Shown piece by piece: positions 33,656 through 41,364 of a stretch of DNA of 44,756 bases. The notes beneath the pieces are model-generated. The model searched no databases. It had not been told where the DNA came from and worked only from the letters and a program-made list of their open reading frames with translations. The position numbers were made by a program, and so were the translations under genes. The DNA comes from Nguyenibacter vanlangensis. Lineage in GTDB: Bacteria; Pseudomonadota; Alphaproteobacteria; Acetobacterales; Acetobacteraceae. Numbering within the stretch: position 1 is the first letter of the stretch; every line of letters starts with the position of its first letter. The stretch lies in assembly GCF_013376155.1 (NCBI RefSeq), contig NZ_JABXXP010000003.1:1-44756 (forward strand), read 5' to 3'.

Positions 33656-34081
33656 TCATTGTCCAGGCCGGTCATTCTCGGTGACACTCGGGGTGCACGG
33701 GGGAGCTTCCGACTCCCCCGCGCTTTCACCATCTGAACCACCAGAGGATGAACCGGATGTCTCTGCCAGCCATGACACTAAAACTTCTGTCGCTACGTCG
33801 TGAAGGCGAAGGGATTGAAGCTCCGAACGTAGAACTGACGATACGGATTCAAGGATCGAACGGACGTCTTCCGTTCTCAGGAACTTTGACAGTGCTGGTT
33901 CCAGAGACTGGATTGCCCGATTACACTCGGCGCGGACCGTCTGGAGCTGCGCTTCAAGCCGTCGGCTCAATCGTCGAAGCGTTTGTGACTCTACAAAACG
34001 CACATAAGGCGCCTGATCTGGAGTGATCACGGCACCATTAAACTGCATCGCGCTCCGCTGGAGCAGTTCCAGCGGGGTCAT
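33656..34081 (-). CDS. Coiled-coil phage protein, unknown
   Basis: 141 residues, ATG 34081 with GGAGG upstream. QTLRRLSRRLEAQLQTVRAE, CNRAIQSLEPALSKFLRTED and VSSVLRSELQSLRLHDVATE are coiled-coil helices; the C-terminal 35 residues are Ser/Gly/Glu-rich. A competing plus frame (33748-34026) lacks a ribosome site. Probably first in the minus replication operon after the switch region. Confidence 0.6.
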   Translation of the reverse strand: MTPLELLQRSAMQFNGAVITPDQAPYVRFVESQTLRRLSRRLEAQLQTVRAECNRAIQSLEPALSKFLRTEDVRSILESVSSVLRSELQSLRLHDVATEVLVSWLAETSGSSSGGSDGESAGESEAPPCTPSVTENDRPGQ

Positions 34082-34188
34082 AGCCCCGCCTCCGATGCCC
34101 CAACCGGACGGAGGCGGCAGCGTCCAATGACTCCGCCGCCTCCCCGTGCCACCATGCGGTCACCACAACACGACATGGAGGAACCCTG

Positions 34189-34692
34189 ATGGTCGAAGGA
34201 AATCATATTGATGAAGCGATCTGGAGACCGATTCTTGAATTTCTGAACAAGAATCCCTTTGGTCCGCATAGATATCTTAAAGATATAGCGCCAGACATTG
34301 ATAGCAACATTGCGCTCCAGAATATTTACTATCTGGCGCAGAACAAACTTTGCACAGCCAATATAGAACCCACACCGCAGGGCAGCTTCCGTTATTTTGG
34401 AGGAGTACAAATTACCACCCGAGGAATCGACTTCCTCAAGAACGACGGTGGCCTCAGCAAGCGGCTGCGCACGATCACCGTCGAACTCGACGGCGACACC
34501 ATCAAGGCCCTGATTGCCGACAAAGTCGATCAGTCCGACGCACCCGACGAAGACAAGGGGAAGATCAAACATGCAATCCGCTCCCTTCCTTCCAACGCGC
34601 TGACAGCCCTAACAGGTGAGCTTGTGAAGCGGGGTCTGTCCTCGGCTTCGGATCTATTGCCGTGGCTCGAAACAGCACTTCGTCACCTATGA
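34189..34692 (+). CDS. AT-richer phage protein, unknown, winged-helix-like N-terminus
   Basis: 167 residues, GGAGG upstream of ATG 34189. HIDEAIWRPILEFLNKNPFG, ALQNIYYLAQNKLCTANIEP and FRYFGGVQITTRGIDFLKND look like a small winged-helix domain; the C-terminal half is IKHAIRSLPSNALTALTGEL-type helices. Composition is less GC-rich than the neighbours. Its end overlaps a minus-strand gene. Confidence 0.65.
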   Translation: MVEGNHIDEAIWRPILEFLNKNPFGPHRYLKDIAPDIDSNIALQNIYYLAQNKLCTANIEPTPQGSFRYFGGVQITTRGIDFLKNDGGLSKRLRTITVELDGDTIKALIADKVDQSDAPDEDKGKIKHAIRSLPSNALTALTGELVKRGLSSASDLLPWLETALRHL

Positions 34693-34876
34693 TCCCGGCA
34701 AAGCTGAAGGTGACCTCATGCGACACCAGGCCAAAGTCCAAAGACGTCCGGAAGTCGCCCGTCAGGTGCGCCGGGCGGTTGAAGGACGCCATGAGGATGG
34801 AGCCATTCTCGTACGGCTCGACCCAGATACGCGATGCTTCGACACAGAGGGGCGGATTGAACCACGGCTCGCTCAT
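34565..34876 (-). CDS. Protein downstream of the Cro-like gene, unknown
   Basis: 103 residues. SRIWVEPYENGSILMASFNR and LTGDFRTSLDFGLVSHEVTF look like a beta-rich protein. Its ATG overlaps the Cro-like stop by four bases, supporting translation. The last 43 residues are antisense to the end of 34189-34692, a tail-to-tail overlap of 128 bases. Function unknown. Confidence 0.55.
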   Translation of the reverse strand: MSEPWFNPPLCVEASRIWVEPYENGSILMASFNRPAHLTGDFRTSLDFGLVSHEVTFSFAGIIGDEVLFRATAIDPKPRTDPASQAHLLGLSARWKEGSGLHV

Positions 34877-35100
34877 CCCGCTGCCTCCGAGGTGGTGGGG
34901 GCCGGGGCTTCGACCGGCGGGAAGAAGTCGTTGGGGGTGACGAGGCCATGCGTTGCCTCTGCGATGCGATGCATAATGGAACTTCGAGGAACGCGATGCC
35001 CACTGCGATATCTGTTGACGGAGGCCTGTGACACATCAATCAGACAGCCAAACTGCCGCTCCGTGATCGAGTGAACCGCAAGAAAGTGAGCCAGCTTCAT
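34873..35100 (-). CDS. Cro-like repressor
   Basis: 75 residues. MKLAHFLAVHSITERQFGCL, IDVSQASVNRYRSGHRVPRS and SIMHRIAEATHGLVTPNDFF form a compact XRE/Cro helix-turn-helix. It is transcribed away from the CI-like gene, and the operators lie within the 82 bases between the two starts. It starts the leftward lytic transcript and is coupled to the next gene. Confidence 0.85.
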   Translation of the reverse strand: MKLAHFLAVHSITERQFGCLIDVSQASVNRYRSGHRVPRSSIMHRIAEATHGLVTPNDFFPPVEAPAPTTSEAAG

Positions 35101-35109
35101 ATCGTGGAT

Positions 35110-35174
35110 ATGCCATTTTGGTATGATTAAATCAATACCAAATTGGTGTTAGACCGAGAATACCGATGTGGTAT
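35110..35174. promoter_or_regulatory. Three 15-bp operators ATACC-N5-GGTAT at exact 25-base spacing
   Basis: O1 is ATGCCATTTTGGTAT (35110-35124), O2 ATACCAAATTGGTGT (35135-35149), O3 ATACCGATGTGGTAT (35160-35174). Each is a dyad with at most one mismatch, and starts are 25 bases apart. They lie between the divergent Cro-like and CI-like genes, as lambda OR1-3 do. TATGAT at 35172-35177 is a possible -10 for the CI-like gene, overlapping O3. Confidence 0.85.
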
Positions 35175-35182
35175 GATATTGC

Positions 35183-35944
35183 ATGATAAAAACCAACAAC
35201 ATTCGAGCCATTCGAATGGCTCGGGGCCTGTCCCAAGCACGGCTTGCTGAGATCATTGGGACATCTCAGCCACAAATCGACCGGCTAGAAAAAGGCGAAC
35301 GGCGCTTGTCGGTGGAATGGCTTGAAAAAATTTCTACTGCTTTGGATGTCTACATTGGCTCTCTTATCCAAGTCTCGGACCCAGATGAAAATCAAATTCA
35401 ATCATTCAATGACATTGCGGGAAAATCTATCAACATAGAGGTAAGAAAGGCTATACAGTCAGCATCATCTATGGAGTTTGATATAATCAACGACGTAGCA
35501 GTTTCCGTAAATTGCCCACCAGGACTCATGAAAATATACAATAATTCTGAGACAAATATTAAGAAAAATGTTGTAGCATTCCGTATCCCAAATGATTCTC
35601 TTCATCCTCGTTGGAAGCGCTCTGAGATCGCATATTTATCCATTAATAATGATTTAAAGAATAGAAGCAATGAGGAATTTATAAATGAAAACGAAACAGG
35701 ACATTATGCAATAAAGCTGGAAGAAGGAAGCTACATTTTAACAAAAATTCTCGGAAAAAATGGGAAAAAATTCAGGTTATATTATCTTGATTCAAGGTCT
35801 GGTCAAAAGGAGTTTTTTATAAAAGAAGAGGATGTAAATTCTATATATAAGATTTTTGAGTGGGAAGAGCTTCTTTATGGCTGGAAAATGGAAACTCTTT
35901 ATTATCGCATTGCCGATCTAGTGGGATCAAAAAACACCAAATAG
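35183..35944 (+). CDS. CI-like repressor, HTH plus S24-like C-terminal domain
   Basis: 253 residues. Residues 6-60 are an XRE helix-turn-helix (MARGLSQARLAEIIGTSQPQ, IDRLEKGERRLS). The C-terminal domain keeps an S24 outline: NDSLHPRWKRSEIAYLS carries the candidate serine, and YILTKIL the candidate lysine. From about 35350 the gene is strikingly AT-rich compared with its HTH and with neighbours, which suggests recent exchange of the C-terminal part. It should maintain lysogeny by binding the three operators. Confidence 0.8.
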   Translation: MIKTNNIRAIRMARGLSQARLAEIIGTSQPQIDRLEKGERRLSVEWLEKISTALDVYIGSLIQVSDPDENQIQSFNDIAGKSINIEVRKAIQSASSMEFDIINDVAVSVNCPPGLMKIYNNSETNIKKNVVAFRIPNDSLHPRWKRSEIAYLSINNDLKNRSNEEFINENETGHYAIKLEEGSYILTKILGKNGKKFRLYYLDSRSGQKEFFIKEEDVNSIYKIFEWEELLYGWKMETLYYRIADLVGSKNTK

Positions 35945-35987
35945 GCATTGACCACAAAACCAAAACGGTATTATCTCACCTCATCAG

Positions 35988-36007
35988 CCACCACTGGTGG
36001 GGTTTTT
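35988..36007 (+). terminator. Intrinsic terminator after the CI-like gene
   Basis: CCACC, loop ACT, GGTGG, followed by GGTTTTT. It lies 44 bases after the repressor stop and isolates the repressor transcript from the plus-strand operon that starts at 36069. Confidence 0.75.
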
Positions 36008-36068
36008 CGTCTCAGGACGCGGGCCTCCGCTGGCATGGCTGACCAGTTTACAATGCCATGGGGCCAAG

Positions 36069-36305
36069 ATGTCAGATCGATATCGAATGCCGGAGGCGTC
36101 GCGGGTCTATCTCCGCATCCCTCCGGACCTGCGTGAATGGCTCGAATGTCGAGCCGCAGGACGTGTGCGCAGTCTGAACGCGCACATTACGGACCTCCTT
36201 GAAGAGGCCCGCGAACAGGAAACAGCAGCGAGGAACGCCGGCAAGCTCACCCTCGCCGCTGCCCGTATCACCAATCCGCAAGCTGGAGAGCCCGCCAATG
36301 GGTGA
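36069..36305 (+). CDS. Arc-type ribbon-helix-helix protein
   Basis: 78 residues from ATG 36069 (MSDRYRMPEASRVYLRIPPD). VYLRIPPDLREWLECRAAGR, then RSLNAHITDLLEEAREQE, is an Arc-like ribbon-helix-helix: a short beta strand followed by two helices with the SLNAHI turn. It should bind DNA as a dimer. First gene of the plus operon that ends with the integrase, so perhaps its regulator. Confidence 0.8.
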   Translation: MSDRYRMPEASRVYLRIPPDLREWLECRAAGRVRSLNAHITDLLEEAREQETAARNAGKLTLAAARITNPQAGEPANG

Positions 36306-36438
36306 CCACCTCTATATCATGCCGCCGGTCGCGGGGGCAAACGACCTGGTTTGCGTCACGCCCACTCTTCGCTCGATGCTGCTGATCGGCGCATCGGTGT
36401 TCGTCGCCACCCTCTATGTGCTGGGGGCGGTGCGATGA
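36298..36438 (+). CDS. 46-residue membrane protein
   Basis: MGDHLYIMPPVAGANDLVCV, then TPTLRSMLLIGASVFVATLY and a short end. One clear membrane segment (residues about 25-44). It overlaps the Arc-like gene by eight bases, and its TGA overlaps the next ATG (ATGA). Packing argues that it is translated. Function unknown; possibly superinfection exclusion, by size and position only. Confidence 0.6.
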   Translation: MGDHLYIMPPVAGANDLVCVTPTLRSMLLIGASVFVATLYVLGAVR

Positions 36439-36902
36439 ACGAACTGCACAATCCCATCTATACCGGTCAGTTGCGCGGACACGCCATCCGGTTCTTCGCT
36501 GCCCCCAACGGCGTGGTCGCCTTGCCGTGGCACTCCTGCGCCGACCTGGCGAGTGCTGCCGGACTGCCGGCCGACGCGCAGGACGTGTTCCTCCAAATGA
36601 CACGCTCTGGATCGTTCCAGGACAGTGTTCGGATGGTCCGCACCGATGCGGGGGAAGTGCTGATCGCCCCGCATTTCGTTGCCCAGGGCACGATCGGCGC
36701 ATTCAAGCAGTGCGGCTTTCTACCGGCCGACGATGCCTTCGAGAATGAATTCTATCGGGCCGGAATTGGCGCTGCGAAGGTGCTTCAGGCAGGCATGAGC
36801 CCGGAGGAACGCTTCGCCAATATCATCGCCTTGGGGCGCCAGCATCTCGGTGCCGACGATCCGATCTACGCTTCGACTCGTGGTGAAGGAAGCGCCGCAT
36901 GA
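36435..36902 (+). CDS. BRO-N-like/antirepressor-type protein, paralogue of 37747-38286
   Basis: 155 residues from ATG 36435. Residues about 14-46 read GHAIRFFAAPNGVVALPWHS, CADLASAAGLP, similar to the N-terminus of the protein at 37747. The pattern (short beta strands, then WHxxxxLxxAAG helix) resembles BRO/antirepressor N-terminal domains. The C-terminus has GMSPEERFANIIALGRQHLG. Coupled to Rha by ATGA. DNA-binding role inferred. Confidence 0.55.
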   Translation: MNELHNPIYTGQLRGHAIRFFAAPNGVVALPWHSCADLASAAGLPADAQDVFLQMTRSGSFQDSVRMVRTDAGEVLIAPHFVAQGTIGAFKQCGFLPADDAFENEFYRAGIGAAKVLQAGMSPEERFANIIALGRQHLGADDPIYASTRGEGSAA

Positions 36903-37747
36903 ACGCGATCCTTCCGACCGATGCGCCCCGCACCATGTCGTCGCGCGAGATCGCCGAGTTGACGGGCAAGGCGCATAAGAACGTGATCCGCGACATCGAG
37001 ACGATGATCGCAGACATAGAAAAAGATGGCTCAGATTTGAGCCATCAAGCAAAATCAAATGGTTACAGAATTGACCGCGACATACGCGGGTATGTGTCAG
37101 CGATCCACCTGACGCAGGATCTGACCTACAATCTCATCCTCGGATATGACGCGGTCCGTCGCCTGAAGGTGGTGCGCCGCTGGATGGAACTGGAGAGTGG
37201 TGCGGCCTCCGCCCCCAAGCCCAAGGCTCCCCGCGCGCCGGCGCTGATCGGTCCGCGCCGCCAGACGCTCGGGCTGATCGAGCTTTACACCCGCGTCAAC
37301 GAGATGCGCGGGCTGGACCGGAACGCGGCGCTGATCTCGGCGAACGACCGCGCGACGGTGAAGACGGGCATCAACCTGTTCGAGGAAGCCGGGCCGGTGC
37401 GCATGGACGCGCCGGATCAGGAACCGGTGATGAACGTCACCGCCATTGCTGCGGCGATCGGCGGCATCAGCAACCGCCGCATCAACCCGGCCCTGATCGA
37501 GATGGGCTACCAGATCAAGGGCGGAAAGGGTTGCCGTTGCCCTTACCAGGCGACCGACCTGGGCAAGCCGCATTCGCGCGTGGTCGATTCCCCGCGCAAG
37601 CATGCGTCCGGCTTCTCGCAGGAGCTTCTGTGGAAGCCGTCGATCATCCCGCTGATCAAGACCCACCTCGCCGGCGCGACCTCGCCCTACGCCGCCGTCG
37701 CGCTGGCGGCCGATGCCGATCTGGTGCCGCGGGGAGGGCTGCTGTGA
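36899..37747 (+). CDS. Rha family antirepressor/regulatory protein
   Basis: 282 residues. PRTMSSREIAELTGKAHKNV, IRDIETMI and LTQDLTYNLILGYDAVRRLK, VVRRWMELE define the pRha domain (about residues 10-105). The C-terminal half has an ANT-like segment, MNVTAIAAAIGGISNRRINP and MGYQIKGGKGC, the second domain used by phage antirepressors. Some Rha proteins limit infection of hosts lacking IHF. It is flanked by two related proteins. Confidence 0.85.
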   Translation: MNAILPTDAPRTMSSREIAELTGKAHKNVIRDIETMIADIEKDGSDLSHQAKSNGYRIDRDIRGYVSAIHLTQDLTYNLILGYDAVRRLKVVRRWMELESGAASAPKPKAPRAPALIGPRRQTLGLIELYTRVNEMRGLDRNAALISANDRATVKTGINLFEEAGPVRMDAPDQEPVMNVTAIAAAIGGISNRRINPALIEMGYQIKGGKGCRCPYQATDLGKPHSRVVDSPRKHASGFSQELLWKPSIIPLIKTHLAGATSPYAAVALAADADLVPRGGLL

Positions 37748-38286
37748 TGGATCGCGCCACCCTTCTTCATGTCGCGATGGTCAATAGCCACCCCGTGCGG
37801 TTCTACAAGGCGCCGCGCGACGATAGTCAGTATCCGTGGCATGACCATGAAGCCCTGCTTGTTGCCGGAGGGTTCAATCTCAATAATGGCGCGCAGGTCA
37901 TACCGGATTCCATCTGGAAAGAGCCGCATTTGATCATGCGTGTCATCTGCCCGGCAACAGGGCGTCCAGTCGCCATTGCCGACAACCGGCTGGCGCGGGA
38001 ATTTTTCAATTCGGCGCCGCTCGGCATGCCTCTCATTTCTCGCGGGTTCGGTGAATACCGTGATGCGCTGGCGGAAGCGGTCGGCCTGCTGATCGGCGCC
38101 ATGCGTGATCCGGAGGATCGGTCCGTGTGGCTGAGCAACGCCTGGCTGCGCGACCAGGGTGAGCAGCCCATGCCGCCGACCATGGAAACCGAACTCAGAA
38201 AGATGACGCGGGCAACAGGGCGAACGCTCTTCGATCCCGGCGACGGTAACGGCCTGCCGGCCGGCACGCGTTCCGCCATCCACTGA
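37747..38286 (+). CDS. Second BRO-N-like protein, paralogue of 36435-36902
   Basis: 179 residues from ATG 37747, coupled as TGATG to Rha. Residues about 10-45 read VNSHPVRFYKAPRDDSQYPW, HDHEALLVAGGF, matching the other paralogue in the order RFxxAP...PWH...L..AxG. The middle has IWKEPHLIMRVICPATGRPV and GEYRDALAEAVGLLIGAM. It forms, with Rha, a three-gene cluster. Function unproven. Confidence 0.55.
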   Translation: MDRATLLHVAMVNSHPVRFYKAPRDDSQYPWHDHEALLVAGGFNLNNGAQVIPDSIWKEPHLIMRVICPATGRPVAIADNRLAREFFNSAPLGMPLISRGFGEYRDALAEAVGLLIGAMRDPEDRSVWLSNAWLRDQGEQPMPPTMETELRKMTRATGRTLFDPGDGNGLPAGTRSAIH

Positions 38287-38324
38287 AATTCACTGGCCGC
38301 AAGGCCAAGCCAGGAACCATCAAA

Positions 38325-39773
38325 ATGGTCAAGGTCACATCGCGCCCGAAATGCGCCCAGAAGACGGCTGCGCCCGTCATTATCGAAGATCAGATCGACG
38401 CGGCGATCGCGCCGGCCGTCCGAACATCCAGCGTCGTCGGTCGGGAGATGGCCGAATACTACGCGACGTTCCGCGACGCCGAGGACGACGAGCGCACAAC
38501 CGCCGAGGTCGAGGTCCGAAGGGAGGCCGTCAGTGAGCGGATGTGTGCTCTCTGGGCCGAATATGAGGACAGTCCTCTGCCGGTCGCGACAGCGGCGGAT
38601 GTGCTGTCCGAACTGATCGCCGTCGTCTCTCGCATGACATCATCAGTCGAGCCGGGCGGGTTTGACCTGCCGGAGTCCTTCAGGATGATGGAAAGGCTCT
38701 GGCGGATCATTCGCCCCGCATCTGAAATCTTCGGGATCGATCCAGATACGATCGGGGCCGATGCCATCTCTCTGCCGATTGATGAGAACATCAGGTCGGA
38801 AAACTTTTACGCACGCTATGTCGTGATGCGGGCCTTGGAAGAAGGCATCGCGTTCCGCCTGACGCCGCGTGGCAAGCTGGAGATTTTCCGTAAGGACGGG
38901 AAGCGGGCTCCGAATGCTCTGCTCGATAGCATTTCCGAGGAAGATATTTTGAAAGAGGTCAAGAGCCTCATCGTGGGGAAAGGGCCCTCCCTCACTATCC
39001 CATCCCAAGCCGCGCATCTGGCAGGCAAGACATGGTGGCTGACGCGCGACGACATGCGCAATGTCCCTTGTGACGCTCTGCGCCGTGTCAGCGTCGGCTG
39101 GGGACCGCGTTCTCCCGACCATGATCTGATCGTGGCGTGCAAGCGCCTTGAGGCCATCGAGAACGAGCATTGCCGGATCTACAACGAACATCCCGCCGAA
39201 GAAGAGAAAGATGCCCTCTGGGATCAGCTTTCCGGCGAGCGCGATGAACTGATGAAACGCGTCTGCAGCATGCGTGCCATCACGACGGCTGGGATTGCCG
39301 CCAAAGCCAGAGTGATCCTGGCGAACGGCAACGACATGGCTACCGGCGAGGGGGCGAATATCGACCAGATGATGCGCAACGCCCTGCTGCGCGACCTGAT
39401 CGCCATGGATGACGGCGAGAAAACTCGCCAGCGCCTGTTCCCGGATCAGGAAGAACTGAAGCGTGCAGATGACAATTATCGCCTGCAAAGGCTCGTCAAT
39501 CAGGCAGGCATGGCCTTCTATACCATGGACGCATCCCCGCTCGATAAAGACATTCCGAACGAGTTGGTGGATGAATATTGGGGACTGGTTAACCAGGCTT
39601 GCCAGATCCGCGCCACATCGACGGAAGCGCACCTTGCGCGCGTCAGGATGCTGACCTTCGGCAATGTCAAAGATGGCCGCTTCGTCAAACTTCCAGAATT
39701 TCCGGATCAGGTCGTCCGCGCGTTGGTCCGCGATGTCGTCGGCATGCAGGACGACCAGGGAGATGCCGCATGA
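38325..39773 (+). CDS. Large phage protein of unknown function
   Basis: 482 residues, AGGAA upstream of ATG 38325. Mostly helical and charged: MAEYYATFRDAEDDERTTAE, ENFYARYVVMRALEEGIAFR, EKDALWDQLSGERDELMKRV. No catalytic motif, no membrane segment. Helix-rich repeats in both halves (ALWAEYEDSP and ALWDQLSGER) hint at an internal duplication, but weakly. Largest unknown in the operon. Confidence 0.65.
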   Translation: MVKVTSRPKCAQKTAAPVIIEDQIDAAIAPAVRTSSVVGREMAEYYATFRDAEDDERTTAEVEVRREAVSERMCALWAEYEDSPLPVATAADVLSELIAVVSRMTSSVEPGGFDLPESFRMMERLWRIIRPASEIFGIDPDTIGADAISLPIDENIRSENFYARYVVMRALEEGIAFRLTPRGKLEIFRKDGKRAPNALLDSISEEDILKEVKSLIVGKGPSLTIPSQAAHLAGKTWWLTRDDMRNVPCDALRRVSVGWGPRSPDHDLIVACKRLEAIENEHCRIYNEHPAEEEKDALWDQLSGERDELMKRVCSMRAITTAGIAAKARVILANGNDMATGEGANIDQMMRNALLRDLIAMDDGEKTRQRLFPDQEELKRADDNYRLQRLVNQAGMAFYTMDASPLDKDIPNELVDEYWGLVNQACQIRATSTEAHLARVRMLTFGNVKDGRFVKLPEFPDQVVRALVRDVVGMQDDQGDAA

Positions 39774-40048
39774 GCGCGAAACTGGCAGCCGGATGGAAAT
39801 CCGGCCTGACCCCGCGCGGAATGGGTGTCCGTATCGCGGAAGAGATGGCGTCCGAACCCGACAATGCCTTTCTCAGCCGGTTCAGGATGGAACTGACTGA
39901 CCTGTGCGAACTGTGGGCTGACCTGGGCTATCCGACGCAGATCCGGCGTTTGTTCGCCCTGCAGTTCGAAGGGGGAGCGATCATGCATCGCCTGACGATC
40001 CGGCAGGACCGGCAGGCCTGGCGGCAGATCGAAGGAGTGCGCATGTAA
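39770..40048 (+). CDS. Small phage protein, unknown
   Basis: 92 residues from ATG 39770 (MSAKLAAGWKSGLTPRGMGV), coupled by ATGA to the gene before. FLSRFRMELTDLCELWADLG is a helix, and AIMHRLTIRQDRQAWRQIEG follows. Its stop overlaps the next start as TAATG. No recognised family. Confidence 0.6.
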   Translation: MSAKLAAGWKSGLTPRGMGVRIAEEMASEPDNAFLSRFRMELTDLCELWADLGYPTQIRRLFALQFEGGAIMHRLTIRQDRQAWRQIEGVRM

Positions 40049-40248
40049 TGGGACGTCCACGCAAGGAATGGCCGCAGCGCGAAATCGGAATCCTGGTCCG
40101 CATGCGCCGTGCCGGCCACACCTGGAAGCAGATCGGTGACCGGCTGGGCAAGCAGCGCAACACCTGCCGACGGTTCTGGATCGAGGTGCTGGGATATCCG
40201 GCAACACGCGTCCGCCCGGGCAACAGGCATCAGGAGGTCATCACATGA
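40048..40248 (+). CDS. Small basic HTH protein
   Basis: 66 residues. GRPRKEWPQREIGILVRMRR, AGHTWKQIGDRLGKQRNTCR and RFWIEVLG give a GcrA/Myb-like helix-turn-helix (helix, TWKQIGDRL, then recognition helix). It is strongly basic. Probably DNA-binding; the start is coupled (TAATG) to the previous gene. Confidence 0.65.
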   Translation: MGRPRKEWPQREIGILVRMRRAGHTWKQIGDRLGKQRNTCRRFWIEVLGYPATRVRPGNRHQEVIT

Positions 40249-40520
40249 CCCCGCGTGAAGCATACGCGGCCCTCGGCCTGCGCGAGCCCTTCTCCCATGG
40301 CAAGGCTTGGGCTGAAGCAGTGTGGGGCGTCGAAGGTCGCCCCCTCCATGCAATCATGCCCAGCATGGAAGCTCGGGCCGAGGTCATGCGTGACTGCATG
40401 GAACATGATCTCAATCTCCCTGAAACCATTATCGATAAGCACATCGAATGTTTTGTTACGGCAGCAAAAGCCCGGCTTTACGATCTGGCCATGGCCCCCA
40501 AGGTGGCGGGGAACGCATGA
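40245..40520 (+). CDS. Small phage protein, unknown
   Basis: 91 residues, starting MTPREAYAALGLREPFSHGK and containing MPSMEARAEVMRDCMEHDLN. Helical, without membrane or metal motifs. ATGA overlaps join it to both neighbours, so it is a member of the integrase operon. Confidence 0.6.
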   Translation: MTPREAYAALGLREPFSHGKAWAEAVWGVEGRPLHAIMPSMEARAEVMRDCMEHDLNLPETIIDKHIECFVTAAKARLYDLAMAPKVAGNA

Positions 40521-41086
40521 AGACAGCGATTCATGGCAGGGCATTGCCGCCCGAAAGCATCGACTGGAGCGCGGTGAAATGTCTTTGGGTCCAAGATGCG
40601 TTGGACGAAATCAACGCACCGACCGTCTTCTTCCCGTGCGTCGTCTTCATGGATGACACATGGAGCTGTCTGGCCCTCACCACGGACATCACCAGCGCGC
40701 GGCAATGTGTTGCATGCCTCGGCGCACTCTACGACAAGCCGGTGAAGGATTGGACGAGGCCTGCGCCGGAAACGCTTGCGGAAGACAGTTTTTTCTACAG
40801 CATGCGCGATCTTCTTCCGGAAAATCATGGGCGGGAAATCCCCGAGCAGGAACCGCAATGGGGGGCGGGCTGGTCCGAAACCGACCATCTGTTCCGCGAT
40901 GGCGCAACAGGTGCTGAGTTCATGCATGAACTTGCCGAGATGGATCGCATCTTCAGGGAAGGAATTGTCGAGGAAGACCTCGACCGGGCGCGTGTAAGCA
41001 TGGCCCTTCGCGCCACGCGGGAAACAGCCGTCCGTCGTTGGATCATGCTCCACGTCGCCAATCCACGACATGAGGCCACACCATGA
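40517..41086 (+). CDS. Phage protein, unknown
   Basis: 189 residues from ATG 40517 ([20 protein letters not shown]). [20 protein letters not shown] and [14 protein letters not shown] are followed by an acidic part ([20 protein letters not shown]) and helices. Two cysteines in CVACLG are notable but insufficient for a metal site. ATGA-coupled on both sides. Confidence 0.6.
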   Translation: MKTAIHGRALPPESIDWSAVKCLWVQDALDEINAPTVFFPCVVFMDDTWSCLALTTDITSARQCVACLGALYDKPVKDWTRPAPETLAEDSFFYSMRDLLPENHGREIPEQEPQWGAGWSETDHLFRDGATGAEFMHELAEMDRIFREGIVEEDLDRARVSMALRATRETAVRRWIMLHVANPRHEATP

Positions 41087-41364
41087 AAATCACCGTCGAA
41101 GTCGATCTCGAAGCCGTCGGCAGGGCGATCGCAGATCACGCCCTGGTGGACGAGCGCGAAGGAGTAGACGCCATGTCCCTGATGCTGCGCGGCGCCGGCT
41201 TCGCCATCAGCCTGGGCCGCGCAGGAGGGCCGGAGTTGGAGCATGCCGCCATCGTTATAGCCTCGCTCGCAAAGGCCGCCAGCGACAGGGCGATGGAAAT
41301 CGTCCAGTCGATGGCTCTTCCCGATCAGGTTCTGGACCTATTGGAAGGAAGAAGGACGCCGTGA
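41083..41364 (+). CDS. Small phage protein, unknown
   Basis: 93 residues. It begins [20 protein letters not shown], with a beta strand then helices; [20 protein letters not shown] is a long helix. It directly precedes and overlaps (GTGA) the ClpX-zinc-finger gene, so the two products may be made in similar amounts. No recognised family. Confidence 0.6.
   Translation: MKITVEVDLEAVGRAIADHALVDEREGVDAMSLMLRGAGFAISLGRAGGPELEHAAIVIASLAKAASDRAMEIVQSMALPDQVLDLLEGRRTP

Noticed and set aside
33748-34026. Plus-strand 92-codon frame opposite the coiled-coil gene
   Set aside because: Lacks a ribosome site, while the minus frame has GGAGG before its ATG and a clear coiled-coil composition.
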